Below are positions 8,166-16,722 of a stretch of DNA of 64,000 nt, piece after piece. A program made the position numbers and the translations under genes. The notes under the pieces are model-generated. The model was given only the letters and a program-made list of their open reading frames with translations. It was not told the DNA's origin and searched no databases. Where the stretch lies: positions 2,972,168-3,036,167 of the forward strand of contig LT827128.1 of NCBI GenBank assembly GCA_900170005.1, in the 5' to 3' direction. Source of the DNA: Gordonibacter massiliensis (ex Traore et al. 2017). Lineage in GTDB: Bacteria > Actinomycetota > Coriobacteriia > Coriobacteriales > Eggerthellaceae. Within the stretch, counting starts at the first letter, position 1. Each line of letters starts with the position of its first letter.

Positions 8166-9101
8166 ATGGTGTACATAACGGTATCGACCGCCATCGCGGC
8201 GGCATGCGCCTTCCTTGCGGCGAAGGTGCTGGCCTTCATCAGGGAAGGTCGGCTGGAGCAGCGCAGGCGCGAAGCGCTCGTCGGCTCGAGGGGGCAGGCC
8301 GGGCGACAGGAGACGGGCGCCCGATCGGAGGGCAGGTCCCAGGCGGGCATCGAGCGCGACACGCCGCTCGCCAAGCGTCTGCACGCTGCCGGCATTGGCA
8401 TGGCTCCCCGCCGGTGGATCGCGCTCGTTGCCGGTGCGAGCGCGGCGACGGGGTTTTGCCTTGCGGCGGCAAGCGGCATCGCGGCGCTCGGACCGGTGGC
8501 AGCGGCGGCGATTCTCGTTGCGGCTCGGTTGCTGGTGCGCCGACGCTCGCGCACGCGAAGCGACCTGCTCGACGTCCAGCTCGCCCATGCGCTTCCGCAG
8601 ATCGCGGCCGGCCTGCGCGGCTCGCTCACGCTTGAGCGGGCGCTGCGCGTCGCCCTCGTGCATATGGACGACCCGCTGCGCGGCGAGGTGGCGCACGTGC
8701 TGGCCGACGCGACGTACGGCATGCCCTTGCACGAGGCCCTCGAGGCGATGGCGCGGCGTACCCAAAGCGCGGACGTGAAGACGCTCGCCTCCGCGACCAG
8801 GATGCGCCAGGGGAGCGGCGGCAGCGTGGCAGCTGCCCTGGCCATGATCTCGTCCCGCGTGAACGCCCGCTTGAAAGCGGCGCGCGAGCTCAAGGTCGAG
8901 GTGGCCGGAACGCGTTTGGCCAAGTGGTTCGTCGCGGGTGCCATGCCCGTCATATTTTTCGTCATGTACGCGACGAACGCCGATTTCGCCCGGTTCTATG
9001 CGACGGAGCCGCTCGGCTGGGCCGTGCTCGGCATCGCGGCGGTCATGGAGGCGGCCGGCCTTGCGATGGCGCATGCGGTCACGTCGCTCGATCGGCGATA
9101 G
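8166..9101 (+). CDS. tadB: Tad pilus inner-membrane platform protein TadB
   Basis: A 311-residue type II secretion F-domain protein. It has an N-terminal helix (1-22), a polar loop, paired helices at about 80-125, the T2SSF soluble bundle with QLAHALPQIAAGLRGSLTLERAL, and C-terminal helices at about 255-305. Together with TadC it forms the membrane platform for the TadA ATPase. I prefer ATG 8166 because AGAGGAGG sits 8 bp upstream. An in-frame GTG at 8127 would overlap the tadA stop in the ATGA-like style used elsewhere and add 13 residues. Confidence 0.87.
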   Translation: MVYITVSTAIAAACAFLAAKVLAFIREGRLEQRRREALVGSRGQAGRQETGARSEGRSQAGIERDTPLAKRLHAAGIGMAPRRWIALVAGASAATGFCLAAASGIAALGPVAAAAILVAARLLVRRRSRTRSDLLDVQLAHALPQIAAGLRGSLTLERALRVALVHMDDPLRGEVAHVLADATYGMPLHEALEAMARRTQSADVKTLASATRMRQGSGGSVAAALAMISSRVNARLKAARELKVEVAGTRLAKWFVAGAMPVIFFVMYATNADFARFYATEPLGWAVLGIAAVMEAAGLAMAHAVTSLDRR

Positions 9102-9136
9102 CGACGGCGCGCAAACGGAAAGCGAAGGGGATTCAG

Positions 9137-9382
9137 ATGGAAGGTTCGTGGCTGGCGATCATCGTGCTTCTGGCGTTCGGGTGCGCGGCGGGGTGCGTCG
9201 CCTACGAGGGGCTGGTGAGGCGGTACGCGCCGCCGCGCGTCGAGCGAGCGGCGGGTTCCGCTGCAGGGGCTTCGCCGGCACGCGGGGGCGCGCCGGTGAA
9301 ACCGGTTCCGCGGCGCATCGCGGTGCGCCCACGCGTTTCCTCGCTGCGGCCGGACGGCGCATCGAGCGGGTGCTCCCCATGA
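9137..9382 (+). CDS. Short membrane protein, probable N-terminal part of TadC
   Basis: An 81-residue open frame with a good GAAAGCGAAGGGG ribosome-binding site. It has one hydrophobic helix (residues 4-22, LAIIVLLAFGCAAGCVAYEGL) followed by a basic, Pro/Arg-rich tail. Full-length TadC proteins start with such a helix and basic loop. The next frame begins directly with what would be the following TadC segment. Its TGA overlaps the downstream ATG (9379). It could therefore be a natural split subunit, or the 5' half of a tadC gene with a frameshift near 9330-9375. In the downstream frame, RRIERVLP just before 9379 also looks coding. Confidence 0.6.
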   Translation: MEGSWLAIIVLLAFGCAAGCVAYEGLVRRYAPPRVERAAGSAAGASPARGGAPVKPVPRRIAVRPRVSSLRPDGASSGCSP

Positions 9383-10086
9383 CGCGAGCCGACGGCGATT
9401 CCTACCGCACCCTGATCATGCGGGCCGGCTGGCGCCTCGAACCTGAGACATGGCGCGCCGCGCGCATCGTTTCGGCTGCCGGATGCGGGGCGTTGGCGTG
9501 TGCGTCCTCCCTGACGATGGGCGGTGCTACGCCGACGGTGGCATGTGCGGCAACGGCGGTGGCGGCCGTTGCCGGCTGGACGGCGCCGCGCATCGTGCTC
9601 GCGCGCGCCATCGCGCGTCGACGCCGGCTGGTCGAGGCGCAGCTTCCCGACGCCATGGAGCTTCTGGGTATAGCCATCGCGGCCGGGTCGCCCGTGGAGC
9701 AATGCTTCCGCGAAGTCGCCCAGAACCTGGAACAGCCTCTTGCGGACGAGTTCGAGGCGGTGGACCGCGAGGTGAACCTGCTGGGGCATTCCCGCGAGCA
9801 GGCGCTCGACCATCTGGCTGCCCGCTGCGAGAGCCGGGACGTCTCGGCTTTTGTGGCGCAGCTCGCGCAGGCGGTGAGCCAGGGCTCGTCCATCGCCGAA
9901 GGCCTGTCGTCCCAAGTCGCCCTCGCGCGTGAAACGGCGCAGGCGGCGGCGCTCGAGCGCATCCGCAAGATGCCCACGAAGCTGGACGTGATCCTGTCGT
10001 TCTGCTTCCTGCCTCCGACGATCGCGCTCGTCGTGGTGCCGACGGTGGTGGATCTGCTGAAGTTTTTGAACGACACGCTGCAATAA
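9379..10086 (+). CDS. tadC: Tad pilus platform protein TadC (T2SSF domain)
   Basis: This 235-residue protein has the TadC layout apart from the first helix. RTLIMRAGW is followed by two helices (about 30-75), then the T2SSF core (QLPDAMELLGIAIAAGSPVEQCF, later FVAQLAQAVSQGSSIAEGL). A C-terminal helix (VILSFCFLPPTIALVVVPTVV) ends just before the terminus. It pairs with TadB at the membrane. ATG 9379 overlaps the previous stop by 4 bp. The frame remains open upstream into tadB-overlapping sequence, so it could once have been fused to the 81-residue protein at 9137. Confidence 0.8.
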   Translation: MTRADGDSYRTLIMRAGWRLEPETWRAARIVSAAGCGALACASSLTMGGATPTVACAATAVAAVAGWTAPRIVLARAIARRRRLVEAQLPDAMELLGIAIAAGSPVEQCFREVAQNLEQPLADEFEAVDREVNLLGHSREQALDHLAARCESRDVSAFVAQLAQAVSQGSSIAEGLSSQVALARETAQAAALERIRKMPTKLDVILSFCFLPPTIALVVVPTVVDLLKFLNDTLQ

Positions 10087-10097
10087 GGGGGTTCGCT

Positions 10098-12245
10098 ATG
10101 GGAACGGAACAGGGAAGTCGCGGGTCTGCATCTAGCGGAAGACCGCGGTTCGAAGGAAGGGGCGGCACCCCGTCGCGCGCCGAGGCGAGCGGCGTTTCGC
10201 CGAGCTTCGAAGCGCGTGCCGCGCGGGCAGGCTTCGATGCGGACGGTGCGTCGCCCGATGCGGGCGCGGTAGCGGAATCTTCTGACGTTGCGCGACCGGG
10301 CACGCCCCCGTCGTGCGGACGGAGCATCGCGCGGCGCACGTTTCTGGGATTGGGCGGGGCGGCCGCGCTTTCGTTGCTGTTGGCGCCGCGCCTGGCGTGG
10401 GGCGGCGTGGGCGGCGGGAGTTGGGGAGAGGTGGGCGCCGTGGCGCACCCCGGGTCGCATTTCGGGTACGACGGCGGGTGGGGCTACTCCAGCAACGGGT
10501 GCGTGTGGCTCGCCGTGAGCTGCAACGCCACGGTCGGTCACATGACCGAGCTGTTTCTGGAGATGAGCGTGACGTCTTACTACGCCAACGGCGGCATCTG
10601 GTCGCCCACGTGGTTCACCGACTATCCCGACACGCACGTCGATTCGTTCGTGCGCAACGAATCTGGGGCGTGGATGTCCTCCACGAGCGGTTTCTACGAC
10701 ACCGTCTACGACTGCGCTTCGTTCCAGGGTCCCTACGCCACTCATGCGTTGCGCGTGCGTCGCGAGGCGTGGGACTGGTGGGCTTGGGCGGGCGTGAGGG
10801 CCTGGTGCGATTCCCCCGACAGCGCCTACGGCATCGACACGACCGCCGAGGCTTCGCAGCTCATTCCCCGTCATCCGCTGGCGGACGATCGCTCATGGCA
10901 AGGGAAGATCGCGACCCTGCGCCCCGAGGCCGCGCCGCATTTGCGCCTCGACGCTTCCGAGGGCGGCACCGCGAATGGCACTAACATGCTGGCGTGGAGC
11001 GCGTCCGACTACACGAACCAGCATTGGCTTGTGCTCACGAGCGCGCAAGGCCGCACGTGCCTTGTTCCCGTGCACACCGGCAGCGCCCCCCTTTTCGCCG
11101 ACGTGTCCAGCAACGATTGGAACGACGGCGACAACGTGCACCTCTGGCAGGGCACCGGCGGCTGGAACCAGTCGTTTTGGCTGCATGATCTGGGCACGGG
11201 TTACCATCTTATCGTGCCGGAGTGCTCGGGCTGCGCGTTCGACCTCTACGGTGGCGGCCAGGCGAACGGCACGAACGTCGTGCAATGGAACTGTTACGGG
11301 AACTGGGACAACCCCAATCAGCACTGGATGTTGGAGGAACCGCTGTTCCGCGAGCGGGAGCCGGGCGCGATGACGCTTTCCGGCATCGACGGGGCGGGGG
11401 AGGCGGAGCCGGGGGCCGTGCTCGCTCCCGCGGATCCCGATCAGGCGTGCCTGCCGCGCAACTACCCGGGAACCGCCGGAATGTTCTACCGCTACGCCTG
11501 GTATCGGGGCGTTGCGCCGGGGGAGCGCACCGTGCTCGCACGCGAGGCGAGCGAAGACCCTGCGTACGAGGTGACGGAGGCCGACGAGGACGCGTATCTC
11601 ACCTGCGTCGTGAAGGCGCACGCGCGCTACGGGGACGTGCCGTACCGGGGCGAGGTGGCAACCGCCTCGGTGCGGGTGCGCTCGCGCCATGCTCGCATCA
11701 GGTTCTTCGCGGACGGCGCGGGCGAGCCGTGCTTCGTCGACGAGGCGGAGCGCGGATGCTCCTACGAGCCGCCTCGGGCGGCGCAGGCTGCCGCCGCGAA
11801 ACCCGGTTGCGCAGGGGTCGACGGCTGGTATTGCGATGCGAGCTGCGCCGAGGCCTACGTCGACGGCTCTTTGGTCGAAGGCGATCTCGACCTGTTCGCG
11901 CGCAACCGCGTGGAGCTGTCGTACGCCATGGCCGGCTCCTCGTGCCTGCTGGCTTCCTCGCATGCGTACTTCCTCGACGAAGCCGCCGAGCATCCGTTGC
12001 TCGATCCGCAGGTTCTGCTCCCGCCGCCCGCGTCGCTCCATTACGGAGACCGCGTGACGTTCGCCCGCGGAGCGAGCGCGTGGTACGAGGACATGGGGCG
12101 CATGCGCGAGGCGTCCTGCGCACCAGGCGTCTACGCCGACGCCGACGCTTCCGGTCCGCTCATGCGCTCGGCCCGCCTCGCCCGAAACACCGTGGCGTAT
12201 CTGGTCTGGCGCACCCCCGCCTACGACGGCATCGCGCTTTCATGA
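10098..12245 (+). CDS. Tat-exported protein with ricin-type lectin region
   Basis: A 715-residue protein. A long polar N-region of about 76 residues precedes a twin-arginine signal, ARRTFLGLGGAAALSLLL (RR at 79-80), ending near AWG. An aromatic-rich domain (about 110-260, with WWAWAG) follows. Residues 280-412 carry ricin B-type features: repeated NGTN, Asn-Gln-His-Trp ('TNQHW', 'PNQHW') and W-N-Q-S-F-W. Two beta-rich C-terminal domains with several Cys pairs follow. It begins 11 bp after tadC and is probably co-transcribed. Inference: a surface or secreted carbohydrate-binding adhesin used with the pilus. There is no sortase motif or C-terminal anchor. The 76-residue n-region is far longer than usual. 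Confidence 0.7.
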   Translation: MGTEQGSRGSASSGRPRFEGRGGTPSRAEASGVSPSFEARAARAGFDADGASPDAGAVAESSDVARPGTPPSCGRSIARRTFLGLGGAAALSLLLAPRLAWGGVGGGSWGEVGAVAHPGSHFGYDGGWGYSSNGCVWLAVSCNATVGHMTELFLEMSVTSYYANGGIWSPTWFTDYPDTHVDSFVRNESGAWMSSTSGFYDTVYDCASFQGPYATHALRVRREAWDWWAWAGVRAWCDSPDSAYGIDTTAEASQLIPRHPLADDRSWQGKIATLRPEAAPHLRLDASEGGTANGTNMLAWSASDYTNQHWLVLTSAQGRTCLVPVHTGSAPLFADVSSNDWNDGDNVHLWQGTGGWNQSFWLHDLGTGYHLIVPECSGCAFDLYGGGQANGTNVVQWNCYGNWDNPNQHWMLEEPLFREREPGAMTLSGIDGAGEAEPGAVLAPADPDQACLPRNYPGTAGMFYRYAWYRGVAPGERTVLAREASEDPAYEVTEADEDAYLTCVVKAHARYGDVPYRGEVATASVRVRSRHARIRFFADGAGEPCFVDEAERGCSYEPPRAAQAAAAKPGCAGVDGWYCDASCAEAYVDGSLVEGDLDLFARNRVELSYAMAGSSCLLASSHAYFLDEAAEHPLLDPQVLLPPPASLHYGDRVTFARGASAWYEDMGRMREASCAPGVYADADASGPLMRSARLARNTVAYLVWRTPAYDGIALS

Positions 12246-12267
12246 AATGAGGCGTTAAGTCTAACTC

Positions 12268-12296
12268 TTGAGTAATACTAACTTTAGCGTTATAGT
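12268..12296 (+). promoter_or_regulatory. Predicted sigma-70-type promoter of hicAB
   Basis: TTGAGT (12268-12273) and TATAGT (12291-12296) are separated by exactly 17 bp. The start codon of hicA lies 15 bp beyond the -10, with GAAAGGAAAG as ribosome-binding site. The promoter region is AT-rich against GC-rich surroundings. Confidence 0.65.
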
Positions 12297-12310
12297 GAAA
12301 GGAAAGAACC

Positions 12311-12493
12311 ATGCCTCCGAAACCGTTCGAGATATATCGTCGGCTTTTGCGAGAGGGTTGGCATGACGATGGCTGCACGGGCTCGCACCGAAAGCTTTCC
12401 AAGGGCGACGCAAGGATCGTATTGCCGATGCATCGCGGAGAGATGGCCAAGGGAATGTGGGAGAGCATCAAGAAAGAAGCGGGTTGGCGGTAA
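12311..12493 (+). CDS. hicA: HicA-type mRNA interferase toxin
   Basis: A 60-residue protein of full HicA length. It contains GSHRKLSKGDARIVLPMHRGEMAKG and ends in IKKEAGW, the characteristic double-stranded-RNA-binding-like fold with the catalytic His in GSH (H26). HicA toxins cleave mRNA independently of the ribosome when not bound by HicB. The gene is 21 bp upstream of its HicB partner and behind a clear promoter. The toxin is first, as usual in hicAB operons. Confidence 0.9.
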   Translation: MPPKPFEIYRRLLREGWHDDGCTGSHRKLSKGDARIVLPMHRGEMAKGMWESIKKEAGWR

Positions 12494-12514
12494 GTCTCAT
12501 CGGAAGGAGCAGAC

Positions 12515-12961
12515 GTGAGGTACACCTATCCAGCACTCATTGTCAAGGACGAGTGGGTTGGCTACTGTGCTTACTTGAACGACTTCGGCACCGTCACACA
12601 GGGCGATGATATCCAAGATGCGGTGGAGATGGGCGCCGATGCCCTTTGGATCATGATCGACGATTACCTCCAGTTGGACAAGCCCTTGCCGAAGCCGACC
12701 TACCCCGAAGAGCACGAGGGCCTGCTCGTTGCCATTTCGGTGGACGTTGCCACGGAACGCGGGCTGCTCACCACGAAGATGGCGGCGGGTTTGCTGGGCG
12801 TGAGCGACTCGCGCGTGCGGCAGATGGTGTGCTCGGGCCAGCTTGCCTCCAAGAAGATCGGCCGCGACAACTACGTCTACCTGTGGAGCGTCCGCGAGCG
12901 CCAGGCGAACCCGCCGAAACCGGGCCGCCCCAAGAAGAAGGCCCTCGCGGAGCAGTCGTAG
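12515..12961 (+). CDS. hicB: HicB-type antitoxin with C-terminal HTH
   Basis: This 148-residue protein starts from a GTG preceded by GGAAGGAG. Residues 1-80 form the HicB RNase-H-like fold (YPALIVKDEWVGYCAYLNDFGTVTQGDD, then AVEMGADALWIMIDDYL). Residues 90-130 form a helix-turn-helix (TTKMAAGLLGVSDSRVRQMV, an excisionase-like arrangement) for autorepression of the operon. The tail is Lys/Pro-rich. It neutralises HicA. The coding frame is intact. The 3' end converges with the ABC permease gene on the opposite strand, 43 bp away. Confidence 0.9.
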   Translation: MRYTYPALIVKDEWVGYCAYLNDFGTVTQGDDIQDAVEMGADALWIMIDDYLQLDKPLPKPTYPEEHEGLLVAISVDVATERGLLTTKMAAGLLGVSDSRVRQMVCSGQLASKKIGRDNYVYLWSVRERQANPPKPGRPKKKALAEQS

Positions 12962-13004
12962 CGCTCGGCGAGGGCTCATTCGCAGGCGGGTTGACCTGGG
13001 CCCC

Positions 13005-14234
13005 TTACGCGGCCGTCATGCTTGCGGCGGCGTTGCCGCCGGCCTCCGACGAGCGCATGCGCACGCGCCCGGCCACGAGGGCCACGGCGAACAGGGCGGC
13101 GGCGAACAGCAGCACGATGCCCATATCGCCCAGCACCGGAGCGACGGACGCGAACGACATATCCGTCAAGTGCACGCTCTTGCTCACGGCGTCGGTGTAC
13201 CAAGACGTGGGTATGAACCGGGAAACCGTCTGGATCTCGGGGCCCATGAGCTCGATGCTGATCCACGCGCCGCCCAGAAACGACATCACCATGCCGGAGA
13301 TGTTGCCCACGGCGTTCGCCATCATCTCGCTCGCGCCCAGCTGCCCGAGCAGGAAACCGATGGTGAGCGGCACGAGCGCGAACACGAACGCGCAGGCCAG
13401 GGTCAGCGCGACGGCCGCCGGGGGCACGTCCGCAAGCGACGAGCCGAACGCGGCCAGGCCGATGCCGCTCGAAATCGCCCACACGAGCGCCGTGACCAGC
13501 AGGCTGGCCCCGGCCTTCTGCATGCCCAGCCGCAGGCTGCTCATCGGCGAGACGAGATTGCGGCGGTACAGGTCGGTGCGGTTGAAGGCGCTCATGAGCA
13601 GCCCCACGCACACCACCACGGCCGCCGTCATGGTGTAGGTGCCCCACTGCAGGTAGAAGGCGAACCGGTCGGCCGGCGCAGCTCCGCTCGGCGTCTGCAT
13701 CGTCTCCACTTCGGCCGTAGCGGCGGCAGCCTCGTCGGCGCGCGCCAGCACAGAGGCTGCCGCCGCGTCGGGCTCGAGCGCGGCCGCAGCGCGCACAAGG
13801 CCCAAATACTGGTTCACCTGCTCGTCCACCAAGGTGCCGGCCATGGTGCCGTAGCTGAACGAAGACTCCAGCGTCGGTTCCGCATCGCCGGCACGCGCGG
13901 CCTCCATGAATTCCTCGCCGTAGCCCTCCGGCACGATCAGCAGGTAGCGCACCTGGCCGGTGGCCACGGCGTCCTGCAGGGCGAAGGGGTCGTCGGCGAC
14001 TTCGACCCTCTCCCCCTGCTGGCTCAAGAAGGTCGTCAAGCTCTCGGAGAGCGGGCTGCCGTCGCGGTCGATGACGGCGAAGGGCGCCTTCGACGCGGTG
14101 TATTCGGTGCCGTCGATGCCCGTGTTGATGCTGCTGGTTATGAACACGCCCATGAGGCTGAGGAACCCGACGTACACCAGCAGGTACACGGGGTGGTTTG
14201 CGACGATACGCAGGGCTGCTTTAAAGGCTTGCAT
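13005..14234 (-). CDS. ABC-2 type exporter permease
   Basis: A 409-residue permease with one N-terminal helix (about 15-36, PVYLLVYVGFLSLMGVFI). A large extracytoplasmic domain of about 170 residues follows, then five to six C-terminal helices (about 215-395). This is the YhgE/ABC-2 layout of drug or peptide exporters. It is the third gene of a minus-strand operon (ATPase, permease, permease). Its start overlaps the end of the preceding permease by 14 bp. The two permeases probably form a heterodimer. The substrate cannot be read from sequence. The neighbouring two-component system suggests an inducible antimicrobial-export function. Confidence 0.85.
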   Translation of the reverse strand: MQAFKAALRIVANHPVYLLVYVGFLSLMGVFITSSINTGIDGTEYTASKAPFAVIDRDGSPLSESLTTFLSQQGERVEVADDPFALQDAVATGQVRYLLIVPEGYGEEFMEAARAGDAEPTLESSFSYGTMAGTLVDEQVNQYLGLVRAAAALEPDAAAASVLARADEAAAATAEVETMQTPSGAAPADRFAFYLQWGTYTMTAAVVVCVGLLMSAFNRTDLYRRNLVSPMSSLRLGMQKAGASLLVTALVWAISSGIGLAAFGSSLADVPPAAVALTLACAFVFALVPLTIGFLLGQLGASEMMANAVGNISGMVMSFLGGAWISIELMGPEIQTVSRFIPTSWYTDAVSKSVHLTDMSFASVAPVLGDMGIVLLFAAALFAVALVAGRVRMRSSEAGGNAAASMTAA

Positions 14235-15399
14235 AGCGCTGCCTCCTAACGAACAGGGCGGACACGGCGAACAGCACGGCGGCCATCGCCAAGAGGATGC
14301 CGGCTTTCTGGGCGAAGGGCGCGAGCGAGTCGTAGTAGTACAGGCTGTAGAACAGATCCGTGACCACCTTCGCGGGGTTCACGGAAGCGAGCAGGGGGTA
14401 GTTCCTCGTTATGCTGTCGGCCAGCTCCATGCACGGCTCGCCGTACAGGCCCGCGAACAGCGAGAGGAAACAGGTGAGCGCGGTGAGCAGGCCGGTCTTC
14501 ACGCCCAAGCCGACCTTCGGCAGCGAGCCCAGTAGCGTGCCGAGCGCGGTGGACAGCAGCGCCGCCACGGCTAGGGCCGCCACGCAGAGGCCCTCGCGTC
14601 CCGAGAAGTCGATGCCCACGGCGAAGCGCATGTACAAAAACGCCACCATGAGGCACAGAAACGAGATCAGCCAGCTGGCCGCCAATGTGGCCGCGAGCGT
14701 CTTGCCGCGGCTCGTGGCGCCGAGGGCGCGCCGCGCACCCAGCGGCGAGAGGTTCGGCTGCGCCTCGCAGATGGCCAGCATGCCCACCTGCCCGCAGAAC
14801 AGCGCGGCCATGCCCAGCAGCGCGTAGTAGTAGCGCACCGACTGCGCGGGCTCGGCGTGCGTGAGCGATACCTGTTCGGTGGCGTCGCCGTGCGCGAGCG
14901 CGTCTTCGATGTGGCTGGGGTCGGCGAGCGCCAGCGGGTTGTCCTCGGCGATGCCGGCGACAAGGTCGGCATCGCGCACGTAGGTGTTCACGACGGTGTT
15001 CAGGATGGTGCGCCCGATCTGCTCCACCCCCAGCCCGCCGGAGTCGGGGGTCACAAGGAGCAGGGGGTCGCCGTTATCATCGACCGAGAGGACGCCCTGC
15101 ACCTCCCCGCTGGAAAGCGCGGCGCGCGCCTCGTCGGCGGTTGCGAACGCGCGCACGTCGAGCAGCTGGTCGTCTCCGGGCTCGCCCATCTCGTCCACGA
15201 CGTCGGCGAAGGCCGTGTCCTCGTAGGCGGCATCGGCCACCACACCCGTGGGAACGGGGTCGAACGCCGTGGCGCTGTCGAGGTTCGAGAACATGAACAT
15301 GAACATGGTGGACAGGATGATGGGGAAGGCGAGCGACCACACGAACAGCTCCCGCTTGCGCGTGAGCACCGTGAGCGCCCCCTTGAACACGTTCCACAT
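14221..15399 (-). CDS. ABC-2 type exporter permease
   Basis: This 392-residue permease has the same topology as its partner: an N-terminal helix (about 19-38, FVWSLAFPIILSTMFMFMF), an extracytoplasmic domain to about 190, and several C-terminal helices. The start at 15399 is supported by AGGAGG immediately upstream on the minus strand. It lies 9 bp after the ATPase gene. It is paired with the 409-residue permease, whose start it overlaps. Family knowledge supports ATP-driven export. The substrate is unknown. Confidence 0.85.
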   Translation of the reverse strand: MWNVFKGALTVLTRKRELFVWSLAFPIILSTMFMFMFSNLDSATAFDPVPTGVVADAAYEDTAFADVVDEMGEPGDDQLLDVRAFATADEARAALSSGEVQGVLSVDDNGDPLLLVTPDSGGLGVEQIGRTILNTVVNTYVRDADLVAGIAEDNPLALADPSHIEDALAHGDATEQVSLTHAEPAQSVRYYYALLGMAALFCGQVGMLAICEAQPNLSPLGARRALGATSRGKTLAATLAASWLISFLCLMVAFLYMRFAVGIDFSGREGLCVAALAVAALLSTALGTLLGSLPKVGLGVKTGLLTALTCFLSLFAGLYGEPCMELADSITRNYPLLASVNPAKVVTDLFYSLYYYDSLAPFAQKAGILLAMAAVLFAVSALFVRRQRYASL

Positions 15400-15408
15400 G
15401 GCAACCTC

Positions 15409-16347
15409 CTAATCCCGAAGCTCTTTGCCGGTGATCTCCAGGAACACGTCGTTCAACGTGGGCGGCTCGGCGTAGATGCGCCCGGTGGCCACGCCGCGCG
15501 CGGCCAGCACCGCCAGCACGTCGGCCACGTTGTGCTGCCCGTTTCCGCAGGCCGCCTCCAGCATGGCGCCGTCGAACGTCGCTCCCGCCACGCACGGCAG
15601 TGCGCGCAGCGCCTCCAACACGGCGTCGTCGGCCGCGTCCACCTCGATGCGGATGCGCTCGCCCGTGCCGATCATGGCCTTCAGCTCGTCGTTCGTGCCG
15701 GTGGCCAGCGCGCGACCCTGGTCCATGATCATGATGCGCGTGCAGATCTCCTCCACTTCCTCCATGTAATGGCTTGTGTACACGATGGTGGACCCCTGTG
15801 CGTTCAGACGCAGGATGCCCTCGAGGATGGCGTTGCGGCTCTGCGGGTCCACGGCCACGGTGGGCTCGTCGAAGAAGACGAGCTCCGGCTTGTGCGCGAT
15901 GCCGCACGCGATGTTCAGGCGGCGCAGCAGGCCGCCCGACAGCTTCCGCGGGCGGTACTTCACGTAGTCCTCGAGGCCGACGAACGAGATGGCCTCCTCG
16001 ACGAGTGCGGCACGGCGGCTCTTGTCCCGCACGTACAGCGCGCAGAAGTAGTCGATGTTCTGCTGCACCGTCAGCTCCTCGAACACGGCCACGTTTTGGG
16101 GCACGATGCCGATGCGACGCTTCAGGTCGTAGCGCGCAGGGGTCATGGCCTCGCCGAACAGGCTGATGGAGCCCTTGTCGTACGTGAGCAGCTGCAGCAT
16201 GCAGTTGATGGCGGTGGTCTTGCCCGAGCCGTTCGGCCCCAGAAGTCCGAACACCTCGCCCGGCGCGATGTACAGGTTGAAGTGGTCGAGCGCTATCACG
16301 TCGCCGTAGCGCTTCACCAGGTTGTCGACGGCGATGATGTCTCCCAT
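15409..16347 (-). CDS. ABC exporter ATP-binding protein
   Basis: A 312-residue ATPase with Walker A GPNGSGKTT near residue 37, signature LSGGLLRRLNIACGIAHKP, Walker B LVFFDEPTVAVDPQ, and an H-loop at TSHYMEE. The signature is SGGLL rather than the commoner SGGQQ, still within the ABC-2/DrrA group. A 90-residue C-terminal extension matches the DrrA-type accessory domain. It is the first gene of the exporter operon. Its promoter must lie in 16348-16722, which it shares with the divergent kinase gene. Confidence 0.92.
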   Translation of the reverse strand: MGDIIAVDNLVKRYGDVIALDHFNLYIAPGEVFGLLGPNGSGKTTAINCMLQLLTYDKGSISLFGEAMTPARYDLKRRIGIVPQNVAVFEELTVQQNIDYFCALYVRDKSRRAALVEEAISFVGLEDYVKYRPRKLSGGLLRRLNIACGIAHKPELVFFDEPTVAVDPQSRNAILEGILRLNAQGSTIVYTSHYMEEVEEICTRIMIMDQGRALATGTNDELKAMIGTGERIRIEVDAADDAVLEALRALPCVAGATFDGAMLEAACGNGQHNVADVLAVLAARGVATGRIYAEPPTLNDVFLEITGKELRD

Positions 16348-16500
16348 GGTCTGTCCTCTCTCAGGCTGATGCCGGATGCTGGATTCATCATCGCGCGTCG
16401 CCGCATCCGCCGCCAGTGAGCGGCGTCATCGATCGACCCGCGCGGCATGACAAATGTCACGACTTCGCGCCGACACGCCCCTGCCTGAGATGCCGCAAGC

Positions 16501-16599
16501 TGTCATCCTGAGCGAGCGAAGCGAGTCGAAGGATCTTCGGCAAAGGAAGTCTCCCATTCTCGAAGATCCTTCGACTCGCTTCGCTCGCTCAGGATGACA
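16501..16599. repeat. REP-like palindrome with 39-bp perfect arms
   Basis: Positions 16501-16539 and 16561-16599 are exact reverse complements, separated by 21 bp. The core is TGTCATCCTGAGCG...GTCGAAGGATC. The same core recurs at 33963-34093. A further hairpin (CCCAAAAG/CTTTTGGG, 16652-16678) follows. Between genes the interval 16348-16722 holds these palindromes and presumably both divergent promoters; I see no small gene. Confidence 0.85.
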
Positions 16600-16722
16600 A
16601 CGGGGGGGTACTCCGCTCGGGATGACAACGGGGAAAGATGTTCCGCTCGATCCCAAAAGGGGACAGTCCTCTTTTGGGGCATCCCGCCGCTGCGGCGGCG
16701 CGCGACCTGTTACCATGGCCCC

